A stretch of DNA of 19,066 nucleotides, taken from assembly GCA_964475955.1 (NCBI GenBank), contig CAYYZY010000154.1, positions 1 to 19,066 of the forward strand, in the 5' to 3' direction. This document shows, piece by piece, positions 1 to 5,903 of this stretch. Made by a program: the position numbers and the translations under genes. Under the pieces are notes generated by a model, which worked only from the letters and a program-made list of their open reading frames with translations, made no database searches and was not told the DNA's origin. The DNA is from DATKZH01 sp964475955 (lineage in GTDB: Bacteria > Planctomycetota > Planctomycetia > Pirellulales > Thermoguttaceae). The first letter of the stretch is position 1. The number at the start of each line of letters is the position of its first letter.

Positions 1-334
1 TTGCCCTCATTGCCCTTGGGCCCAAAAACCGCCCAAAATCGGGGAGAAGTTCGGTCTAGGTTTGCGCGAAATGTTGTTTCTCATGGGCGCTTAACCGGAA
101 AAAGGCTTCAACTGTCCCAACTGTCCCAAATTCGCCCCGAATGGGGGGCACTGTGGCCCGGCTCAAGCGGTGGTTTGGGGGGCTGGGGCGACGCCAAAAA
201 CGGCATCCAAAAATCGTTCCCCGGCCCCTCCGCAGCCCGCCGGGCGACGCGAAACCGGCCGCAAGGCCGTGTGGGTGTTGCTTGAGCCCTGCGTCAAGCG
301 CCAGCGACAATTTACAGAAGGGACGCAACCTGTT
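1..334. other. Left-edge stretch with no convincing gene
   Basis: An open frame covers 1-285 but its translation has no recognisable motif and looks like chance in GC-rich DNA. No gene running in from the left edge could be identified. The stretch holds a tandem 9-bp repeat (ACTGTCCCA twice, 111-128). An AGAAGGGA ribosome-binding-like sequence near 317-323 precedes the GTG chosen as the start of the next gene. No clear promoter was seen. Confidence 0.4.
111..128. repeat. Tandem 9-bp repeat ACTGTCCCA x2
   Basis: Two perfect head-to-tail copies of ACTGTCCCA lie upstream of the first gene of the phage-like module. The position would suit a small operator or an origin-type iteron, but two copies are too few to argue for either. 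No further copy was noticed in the window. Confidence 0.5.
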
Positions 335-859
335 GTGAGACAAGACCTTATCGGCAACGTGCGAGGCGCGAAACACGGCGGGCGCTCCACTCGCCCGGGC
401 TTCGTGGTTGCACACCTGGCCGGCAACTACCGGTCCATCGAGGCCGATCTTCACACTCTGCGCAGAGAACTGGAGACGGAAACCCGGCAGGCGAGAGGAC
501 TCCCTTTGAAGGGCCCCCTTCCCGTACGGCTTCACTCACTGATCGACTTGGCCGTGTCGTACGAGCGATGCCACCGCCTCGGCCAGGTCGCAGCGAACAA
601 GGCGGGCAACTGGGACGAGCGGTTAGGCAGGGAAAGGACGGCAACCTGGGGCGCTCAGATGCGACATGCGACGATCGAGCGGCTGCTGAGCGACGCCGAG
701 CCCGGCTCGCACGCCGATCCCCTCACGGCTGCCCTCGCGGCCGCACAGGGGCCGCTAGACGACAACGACTTCGGCATCGCCCCACCGGCCGAATCGCCAC
801 CAGGCGCCAGCGTGGGCGACGGGATCGCCGATCCTGAAACGGAGAACAACCAGCCATGA
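335..859 (+). CDS. Unknown protein preceding the terminase cluster
   Basis: This 174-residue protein is not recognised. The open frame extends upstream to 170, but the N-terminal part before residue 335 of the window is low-complexity. I chose GTG 335 because AGAAGGGA lies about 11 nt before it and because the composition looks protein-like from there. The middle part is helical and charged (LHTLRRELETETRQARG, then SLIDLAVSYERCHRLGQ). The last 50 residues are rich in Pro, Ala, Gly and Asp and are probably disordered. The stop overlaps the next start as ATGA, so it is translationally coupled to the following gene. Its place two genes before a terminase large subunit makes a small-terminase or DNA-binding role possible, but no helix-turn-helix is clear. 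Function is unknown. Confidence 0.55.
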   Translation: MRQDLIGNVRGAKHGGRSTRPGFVVAHLAGNYRSIEADLHTLRRELETETRQARGLPLKGPLPVRLHSLIDLAVSYERCHRLGQVAANKAGNWDERLGRERTATWGAQMRHATIERLLSDAEPGSHADPLTAALAAAQGPLDDNDFGIAPPAESPPGASVGDGIADPETENNQP

Positions 860-1197
860 AGATCCCGACGCATCCCGACATGGACCACTCCGCTTCGGCG
901 GCGGCGCGGGCCTACTTCGGCCTGGACGATCCGACGATCACCGATCGCGAGTGCTTCCTCGCCGGATTCGCTGCACTCAGCCGACTCATGGGCGAGCACG
1001 CGCCGGACTCGCCGGCCGCGCGGCGGCTCAAGGAGGCGCAGGATATCTGCGCGCGGTTCTTCTTGGCCATGCCGCCCTCGTGGCTGGGTGCGACGTTCGC
1101 CCGCTTCCAGGCGGTCGGCATCATCGACGAAGCGGTCGTGGCGTTGCGAGGGAGGATGGGGCGAGGGCACCAAGCGAGCGAGGAGACCCAACCGTGA
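856..1197 (+). CDS. Small unknown protein directly upstream of terminase
   Basis: A 113-residue, mostly helical protein of unknown function. The start ATG overlaps the previous stop (ATGA at 856-859), and its own stop overlaps the GTG start of the terminase (GTGA at 1194-1197). This supports both frames and indicates one coupled transcript. The sequence reads as an acidic N-terminus (MDHSASAAARAYFGLDD) followed by amphipathic helices (FLAGFAALSRLMGEH, AARRLKEAQDICARFFLAM). The position immediately before a terminase large subunit is the usual place for a small terminase subunit, which is an inference from synteny only. No catalytic or metal-binding motif was seen. Confidence 0.6.
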   Translation: MKIPTHPDMDHSASAAARAYFGLDDPTITDRECFLAGFAALSRLMGEHAPDSPAARRLKEAQDICARFFLAMPPSWLGATFARFQAVGIIDEAVVALRGRMGRGHQASEETQP

Positions 1198-2774
1198 CCG
1201 CCACCCGCCAACCCGTAACTGTCGAGCTGCTTCGCCGCATGGTCGACGATCCGCGCGTGTTCCGCCAACACCTCTGGATCGACACCGGCGATCGGGATCG
1301 CCCGTTGGCCGAAGTGCTGACCGAGCAGCAGCGGCGGGACTTCGCTGCGATGGATGAGGCTTGGAAGGCGGCGGCCGGCGTGCCAGGCGCGAATCCTCGA
1401 CACCGGATGTTCTGGATCGAGAGGTGCCGAGGCGGCTCGAAGACGACCGACCAAGCGATCCTGCTGGCCTGGTTTCTGACGTTCGCCCGGCGGCCGCGCC
1501 GCGCGGTGGCGGCCGCGGTCGACGCCGATCAGGCGGCCCTTCTCCGGCGGCAAATCGAAGTCCTTTGCGAGTTGAATCCGTGGCTCGGCCAGGCGCTCGA
1601 CTGCCGACGCTCGACCGTCACCAATAGCCGTATGGGCAGTACGCTGGAGATTCTTAGCGCGGATGCCCCGAGCAGCTACGGCATTTTGGTCGACGCCATC
1701 ACAATCGACGAGTTGAGCCACTGGCGTAGCGATCAGTTGTGGACGAGCCTCGCGTCGGCCGCGGCCAAGAGGCCGAACTGCGTTCTCACCTGCCTGATGA
1801 ATGCGGGCTGGCGATCGAGTTGGCAGCACGATTTGCGGGCCAAGATCGCCGCCGATCCGGACTGGTATTTTTCGGCCGAGACGGAACCGCCTGCCTACAT
1901 TCCCGCCAGGACGGTCGAGCAGCAGAAGCGGCTCCTGTTGCCGAGCGAGTATCAGCGGCTCTGGGGGGGCATCTGGACCGAGGGGGAGGACGCGGCGATC
2001 AGCGAGGAGGACTTGCAGCGGGCGATCACGCTGCCGGGGCCGCACACTTACCCGCTTCCAGGTCACCTATACGGCGCGGGACTCGACCTGGGTATTCGTC
2101 ATGATCGTTGCGCGCTGGTCATCTTCGCCGTGCAGTCCGGGTCGGGCCGGATCAACGTCGTCCTCTGTCGATCCTGGAAGGCGCCGCCCGGTGGCACGGT
2201 TGACCTTCGCGTCGTCCGCAACGAGGTGTACTGGATCAGCCGCCAGTTCGCGCTTCGTTGCATCGCCTTCGACCCGTACGAGGCCGTGCTGCTGGCTCAA
2301 GAGCTTGGCGGGCTGGGCATTCCGATGCTGGAGGTTCCCTTCAGGGGCCAGAACCTCGACCACATGGCTCGGGACCTGGTGTCGATCTTTCGGGACGGCC
2401 GGATCGCCCTTTACGACGACCCCGAGTTGATCGAGGACCTGCGAAGTCTGCGCGTCGAGGAGCGGGCCTGGGGCGTTCGTCTCGGGGCGCCCCGCGACGC
2501 GAAGGGGCACGCCGATCTGGCGTTTGCTCTGGCGGTGGGCCTGCCTCCGGCGTGGAACACGGCCATGTCGCCGCCGATGGAGCCGGAGCCGGAGCCGTCG
2601 ACCGTTCGGGTCCCGCTCGAGGGCGGCGGTTTCATCGGTGTGCGGAGCGACCAGTTCGAGACGGTCGACGACATGCGGGCGTTCGCCGATATGGTCGACG
2701 CCCGGCGTGGCATGATTGGGGGCGGTATCCCCACCGAGGGCATACCAACCATGGGCAATTTTTTCGGACTGTAG
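1194..2774 (+). CDS. Phage terminase large subunit
   Basis: DNA-packaging motor ATPase plus nuclease, 526 residues, a normal length for the family. The N-terminal ATPase has a Walker A-like CRGGSKTT with Lys83 and Thr84, and a Walker B/catalytic carboxylate pair ITIDEL with Asp172-Glu173. The C-terminal RNase H-like nuclease shows GLDLG (Asp298), IAFDPYEA (Asp360) and GHADLAFA (Asp441), the three acidic residues expected to hold metal. All key residues are present, so the gene looks functional. GTG 1194 was chosen because it overlaps the previous stop as GTGA; the open frame reaches back to 951 but would overlap the preceding gene completely. In phages it cuts concatemeric DNA and pumps it through a portal into the prohead. 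No portal gene follows here, which is unusual. Confidence 0.9.
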   Translation: MTATRQPVTVELLRRMVDDPRVFRQHLWIDTGDRDRPLAEVLTEQQRRDFAAMDEAWKAAAGVPGANPRHRMFWIERCRGGSKTTDQAILLAWFLTFARRPRRAVAAAVDADQAALLRRQIEVLCELNPWLGQALDCRRSTVTNSRMGSTLEILSADAPSSYGILVDAITIDELSHWRSDQLWTSLASAAAKRPNCVLTCLMNAGWRSSWQHDLRAKIAADPDWYFSAETEPPAYIPARTVEQQKRLLLPSEYQRLWGGIWTEGEDAAISEEDLQRAITLPGPHTYPLPGHLYGAGLDLGIRHDRCALVIFAVQSGSGRINVVLCRSWKAPPGGTVDLRVVRNEVYWISRQFALRCIAFDPYEAVLLAQELGGLGIPMLEVPFRGQNLDHMARDLVSIFRDGRIALYDDPELIEDLRSLRVEERAWGVRLGAPRDAKGHADLAFALAVGLPPAWNTAMSPPMEPEPEPSTVRVPLEGGGFIGVRSDQFETVDDMRAFADMVDARRGMIGGGIPTEGIPTMGNFFGL

Positions 2775-2775
2775 A

Positions 2776-2874
2776 ATGACTCAGGCCGGCAGGTCTCCCA
2801 TCAGGCCGGCCGCCCCGGGGCCGAGGCCGGACACCCGGCCCTGGGGATCACTTTTGCAGGAGGTTTCGTCATGA
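2776..2874 (+). CDS. Tiny ORF between terminase and protease
   Basis: A 32-residue frame starting 1 nt after the terminase stop. Its TGA stop overlaps the ATG of the protease (ATGA at 2871-2874), continuing the coupling seen among the upstream genes. The peptide is Pro/Arg-rich (start MTQAGRSPIRPAAPGPRP, end LLQEVSS) and matches nothing I know. It contains a 10-bp direct repeat, TCAGGCCGGC, at 2781-2790 and 2801-2810. No Shine-Dalgarno is visible before it, but one (AGGAGG 2858-2863) lies inside it and serves the protease. It may be a coupling leader or a chance frame. A portal gene would normally sit here. Confidence 0.3.
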   Translation: MTQAGRSPIRPAAPGPRPDTRPWGSLLQEVSS

Positions 2875-3578
2875 GCGAAGTTGAGCAGTTGGTTGAGCGC
2901 GTCGCGCCCGGCGGCCGCGTCGATCGCGCGGCCGGCGTGATTCGCGACGCGAAGGTGCTCGGCACGACGAGCGAGAACGGCCGGGAATATCCGTACAGCG
3001 TGTTGAAGGGGGCGGCCCGTCTCTACGAAGGCATCGCCGTCAACGTCGATCACGTCGACGGTCGCGAGCGGTCGTATTCAGACCGGATCGGGCGCCTCGA
3101 GCGCGTCCGGGTCACGCCGGGCGGGCTTTACGCCGACCTACACGTCAATCCTCGGCACGCCCTGGCCGAGCAGTTGTTCTGGGACGCCGAGCATTCGCCT
3201 CAAAGCGTCGGGCTCTCGCACGATGCAACGGGGCGAACGACGCGGCAAAACGGCAAGGTGATCGTCGAGTCGATCGACGCCGTGCGCAGCGTCGATCTCG
3301 TGGCCGAGCCGGCTTCGGTCGGCAGCCTTTACGAAAGCGTCGAGGACCAAAAGAAAACCGCCATGACTCAGACTGATGCGTTCGATTGGGAAAATTTTAT
3401 CCAGGTAATCACCACCGATCCGCTCGCCGGCCCCGAGCCCCGCCCGTCGCTTCGGGAGTCTGTAGCCGAGGCCGAGGCCGAGATCGGCGTTAGGGGCGAT
3501 GATAACAGGGGCGATACTGAGAGGGGCGATTCGGCCCACTTCGATTGGGGCCGCTTCGTCGAGGAAATCACCACGTAA
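2871..3578 (+). CDS. Phage prohead maturation protease-like protein
   Basis: A 235-residue protein resembling assemblin-type (His-Ser) prohead proteases, which clip the scaffold and capsid during maturation. The N-terminal 160 residues carry the expected order: start of barrel (GVIRDAKVLGTTSENGREYPYSVL), NVDH with candidate catalytic His61, SPQSVGLSHDA with candidate nucleophile Ser116, and the late VRSVDLVAEPAS strand. The start is set by AGGAGG (2858-2863), 7 nt before ATG. Residues 165-235 form an acidic tail holding two copies of FDWxxF(I/V)xxITT (171-182 and 224-235), the second at the exact C-terminus. The tail begins with an in-frame Met165, which could mark an internally started scaffold as in lambda C/Nu3. 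The neighbouring terminase supports the phage assignment. The capsid substrate is not in the window. Confidence 0.72.
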   Translation: MSEVEQLVERVAPGGRVDRAAGVIRDAKVLGTTSENGREYPYSVLKGAARLYEGIAVNVDHVDGRERSYSDRIGRLERVRVTPGGLYADLHVNPRHALAEQLFWDAEHSPQSVGLSHDATGRTTRQNGKVIVESIDAVRSVDLVAEPASVGSLYESVEDQKKTAMTQTDAFDWENFIQVITTDPLAGPEPRPSLRESVAEAEAEIGVRGDDNRGDTERGDSAHFDWGRFVEEITT

Positions 3579-3588
3579 GGAGAGCTAC

Positions 3589-4473
3589 ATGATCGAGATT
3601 CAACAACAGACGGCGCCCGCCTCGGGCGGCGCGGAGCAAGAGTACCGCCGGGCCGTGTTCGCCGCCGGGCGCGGCGAGCCGGTCGACGGCCTCAAGCGCA
3701 TCCTGGTCGACGCCGCGCGCCTCCGTCCCGACTTCGACCGGGATGTGGGCGTTTACACCAAACGCCTCGAAGCGGCCCGCGTGCTGGCCGAGGACGTGCC
3801 CGGGCTGAGGAGCGAGCTGGCCGAGCTTGAGGCCCGCGTCAAGCAGGAAAAGAGCGACGCGCCTGGGGCGAAGTGTCTAGCCGAGATCGAAACGATCGGC
3901 GAGCTTTTTGACGAGCTGCAGCGCTACGGCGCCCGCAACCAGCCCGGGCACCGCACGGCGGCCGAGGGGGAGGCCCACGCGAAGCGGATGAGAGTCGAAT
4001 CGGTCCAGGCCGAGGCGAAGCGCGTGTTGCTAACGAGCTGCGACCTCGACCTGGACAGGCAGATCGGCGAGGCCCAGGCCAGGATCGCCCAGCATCGCGG
4101 CATGATCGCCAACCGCAAGGCTATCGTTCAGGCCCCCGGGTGGATAGAGCGATTGCACCAGCTTGCCGAGCGGCTGGCAGGCGAGCCGTCGCACGGTGGC
4201 GCAGATACGGGAGTCGGCTTGCAGTCAGTGGCCGATCCGGATCGGGGGCTGGCCGGCGGCGTCAACTTGCTCATGTCGGGCGGCGAGCGCTTGCGGCAGG
4301 CTCGCCTCGAAATGCGCCGCCTCCGGGCCCTGCTGCCCCAGCGCGAGGCGGCCGTGAAGGCCGACGAGGAGAGCCGTAGCAAGATTGACGAGCTTCAAGG
4401 TAAGGTTCGCGAGTTGCAGGCGGCGAAGCTCGTGCCGGAGCGGATGAAGTTCACGGGTTGGCGCGGGTATTGA
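3589..4473 (+). CDS. Coiled-coil protein of the phage-like module
   Basis: A 294-residue, highly charged helical protein with no recognised domain. The start ATG has a strong AAGGAGAG site (3577-3584) 4 nt upstream and lies 10 nt after the protease stop; the open frame upstream to 3499 overlaps the protease tail and was not used. Heptad-like stretches are seen at about residues 60-90 (VLAEDVPGLRSELAELEARV), 145-185 and again near the C-terminus (EESRSKIDELQGKVRELQAAK). Its place after the protease would fit a scaffold, capsid-associated or virion protein, but nothing resembles the HK97 major capsid fold. A compact C-terminal VPERMKFTGWRGY ends the protein. Function is unknown. Confidence 0.65.
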   Translation: MIEIQQQTAPASGGAEQEYRRAVFAAGRGEPVDGLKRILVDAARLRPDFDRDVGVYTKRLEAARVLAEDVPGLRSELAELEARVKQEKSDAPGAKCLAEIETIGELFDELQRYGARNQPGHRTAAEGEAHAKRMRVESVQAEAKRVLLTSCDLDLDRQIGEAQARIAQHRGMIANRKAIVQAPGWIERLHQLAERLAGEPSHGGADTGVGLQSVADPDRGLAGGVNLLMSGGERLRQARLEMRRLRALLPQREAAVKADEESRSKIDELQGKVRELQAAKLVPERMKFTGWRGY

Positions 4474-4524
4474 GGTCGGCCCGCCTGGCTTGGGCAAATC
4501 GACGAAACCTCGGCCTGGCCGACC
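4474..4524 (+). terminator. Inverted repeat right after the coiled-coil gene
   Basis: GGTCGGCC (4474-4481) pairs perfectly with GGCCGACC (4517-4524) across a 35-nt loop and starts on the base after the TGA stop. There is no T-run, so it is not a classical intrinsic terminator. It may be a weak terminator, an mRNA 3' structure or a protein-binding site. Confidence 0.3.
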
Positions 4525-4599
4525 CGTAGGACCTGCGGGGCGAGGTTCAAATTCATTGAAGCCCAGACGTTGGGCGCCAGCGATAGAAAGGCAAATCTG

Positions 4600-5007
4600 A
4601 TGGCTGACGAGAACCTCTCCGTGAAGCACGTTCGCCGCTTCTGCCTGGAATGCTCCGGCGACTGCCGAAAGTACGTGACCTGGTGCCCCTGCGATGGGGT
4701 CCACTCTACCCGCTGCGAGCTATGGCCGTTCCGGCACGGCGTACAGCCGCCCACGTTTCGCCAGAGGTACGGCGACCGCTTGCTCACCCCCGAGATGATG
4801 CCCCCGGCGAACCTCAATCTGGACCTGCTGCCCGCAGAACTGGAAGCCGCGGCCTTCGGGGCGATCGACGTGGAGGGCTACCGGCAGCCGGCCCTTGAGC
4901 GGCCCGCGGCCCCGGAATTGACCGAAACGGAACGCGCCCGCCGGGCAGAAGCCGGCGAGCGACTCCGCCGGGCCCGGCAACGCAAAGCCGAGTCCGCTCC
5001 AGCGTAG
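4600..5007 (+). CDS. Small Cys-rich zinc-binding phage-type protein
   Basis: A 135-residue protein whose first 47 residues match a short zinc-binding module common in phages and prophages, of the general form yCxxC-xxx-C-x(n)-CPxxxCxLxPFRxG. Visible here are Cys15, Cys18, Cys22, Cys29, Cys31 and Cys39, followed by LWPFRHG. The middle is unremarkable. The C-terminal 35 residues are Arg/Ala/Glu-rich (ETERARRAEAGERLRRARQR), probably a basic helix that could contact nucleic acid. ATG 4600 was chosen for GAAAGG 8 nt upstream; the frame is open to 4570. It stands alone, 126 nt after the coiled-coil gene. The exact role of the family is not known to me; it is usually found with phage replication or packaging genes. 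Confidence 0.68.
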   Translation: MADENLSVKHVRRFCLECSGDCRKYVTWCPCDGVHSTRCELWPFRHGVQPPTFRQRYGDRLLTPEMMPPANLNLDLLPAELEAAAFGAIDVEGYRQPALERPAAPELTETERARRAEAGERLRRARQRKAESAPA

Positions 5008-5304
5008 CCCGGCCGCCGCATGGCCACCATACTCGCCCGAAAAAACACAGCCGTTTCGCCCCCATTCCCAAAACCCAAGTGTCCAGCTCGCCGCCCCGCG
5101 CCCGAGTATCCCCGCCCCTTTGGCGTTAAGGCACGTTCGCACCAGTAGCTTGACTCCCGCCCTCCCCGCGTGAGAGTGACCACAGAAGAGGGGAATCACG
5201 ATGCACGCGACGCACAGACGACGGCCGGTCGGCAGTTTCGAGCGAGGTCCCCTCTTCCGCTCGAACGCCGCCCGGCCGTCTCCTTTTCTTGGGAGGGCGA
5301 TGCG
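5008..5304. other. Intergenic stretch with nested hairpin
   Basis: Nearly 300 bp without a firm gene. The first 140 bp are C-rich and featureless on the + strand. TTGACT at 5150-5155 resembles a -35 box but has no good -10 partner at 16-18 nt. The right half holds a short ORF (5201-5311) and a nested inverted repeat (5220-5280), each listed separately. Confidence 0.45.
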
Positions 5305-5311
5305 ATGGTAG
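5201..5311 (+). CDS. Possible 36-residue leader ORF
   Basis: ATG 5201 follows a purine-rich AGAAGAGGGG sequence at suitable spacing and the frame runs to TAG 5309-5311, overlapping the ATG 5305 of the next gene (ATGGTAG). The peptide is Arg/Pro-rich (MHATHRRRPVGSFERG start) and matches no family. It spans the nested inverted repeat 5220-5280, so its translation would open that structure, as a coupling or attenuation leader might. The coding evidence is only the start site and the overlap. Confidence 0.25.
   Translation: MHATHRRRPVGSFERGPLFRSNAARPSPFLGRAMRW
5220..5280 (+). repeat. Nested two-stem inverted repeat
   Basis: The outer arms GACGGCCGG (5220-5228) and CCGGCCGTC (5272-5280) are a perfect 9-bp match. 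Inside them TTCGAGCG (5237-5244) and CGCTCGAA (5258-5265) form a perfect 8-bp stem around a 13-nt loop. The structure lies 25 nt before the start of the gene at 5305, at the head of the small-protein/recombinase operon. It could be an RNA structure in the leader, or a DNA site for a dimeric regulator or recombinase. Confidence 0.6.
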
Positions 5312-5586
5312 GGGAAAGCATGGAGAGCAGGGCCGCCCGAGCCCTGCAGCGCACGTGGCAGGCGATCGGGGCCGACGTGCTCATGGCGCACGGCAACGTC
5401 GAGGAGGTGACCGTCGGCGCCGAGGAGGTCCGCGAGGCGGTCACCAGTTGCGGCTTCGTCGGCGGCTACCCGGCGATCTTCGGCGACGACCGCGCGGCGG
5501 TCGAGTGGCTCGATGGCCAGCCGCAGTTCGTGCAGGACGCGCTGCTCAGCACGGCGTTCCCCGAAGGCCAGCAGTACGGATTGTGA
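5305..5586 (+). CDS. Small acidic accessory protein of the mobile element
   Basis: A 93-residue protein of unknown function, first of a tight trio with the next small gene (8 nt gap) and the recombinase. The frame is open upstream to a GTG at 5170, but that stretch contains the nested hairpin and translates to Arg-rich low-quality sequence. ATG 5305 has GGGAGGG (5291-5297) at good spacing and is taken as the start. Features seen are an N-terminal helix (ESRAARALQRTWQAIG), an acidic middle and a compact end (GDDRAAVEWLDGQPQFVQDALLSTAFPEGQQYG) that looks like a folded small domain. No catalytic or DNA-binding motif is visible. Confidence 0.6.
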   Translation: MVGESMESRAARALQRTWQAIGADVLMAHGNVEEVTVGAEEVREAVTSCGFVGGYPAIFGDDRAAVEWLDGQPQFVQDALLSTAFPEGQQYGL

Positions 5587-5594
5587 GTCACGCT

Positions 5595-5891
5595 ATGAAA
5601 CCGGCCTGCGAACTCCGGCGCGTCGAGCGGCTTTTGACCTCCCACGAGTGGGTCTTCGCCAAGACGATGCCGGACAACCCGCACGAGTACACGCTCCGCA
5701 AGCGGTGGGAGAACGACGAGGATTTCGTCTACGCCGTGCTGGCCATCCGCCGCTTCGGCCGGGTCGAGTGGTGGCCCGACATGGAGCGGGGCCGGGCCTA
5801 CGTCGCGTTGGACCTCGGCGGCTACCACTACTGGACGATGGGCGCTCCCGTCGCCCAGACGATCTTGATCAATCGGAAACCACTCACATGA
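5595..5891 (+). CDS. Small conserved mobile-element protein (DNPHEYTLRK / YWTMGAPV type)
   Basis: A 98-residue protein. Its core (WVFAKTMPDNPHEYTLRK, then LGGYHYWTMGAPVAQTILIN) resembles a small hypothetical protein I recall from many bacterial phages, plasmids and integrated elements, where it is aromatic-rich and of unknown function. The start ATG lies 8 nt after the previous stop with no strong Shine-Dalgarno, suggesting coupling. The stop is 12 nt before the recombinase start, so the three genes probably share a transcript. The high Trp/Tyr/Arg content would suit a nucleic-acid-binding or nucleotide-modifying small domain, but that is speculation. Confidence 0.65.
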   Translation: MKPACELRRVERLLTSHEWVFAKTMPDNPHEYTLRKRWENDEDFVYAVLAIRRFGRVEWWPDMERGRAYVALDLGGYHYWTMGAPVAQTILINRKPLT

Positions 5892-5903
5892 AAGGACCAT
5901 CAC

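Noticed and set aside
1..285. A gene running in from the left edge
   Set aside because: The frame contains the tandem repeat and lacks any family motif; codon choice is unlike the neighbouring genes.
951..1193. Upstream extension of the terminase frame to 951
   Set aside because: It would overlap the preceding coupled gene entirely; the GTG at 1194 overlapping the stop gives a normal family length.
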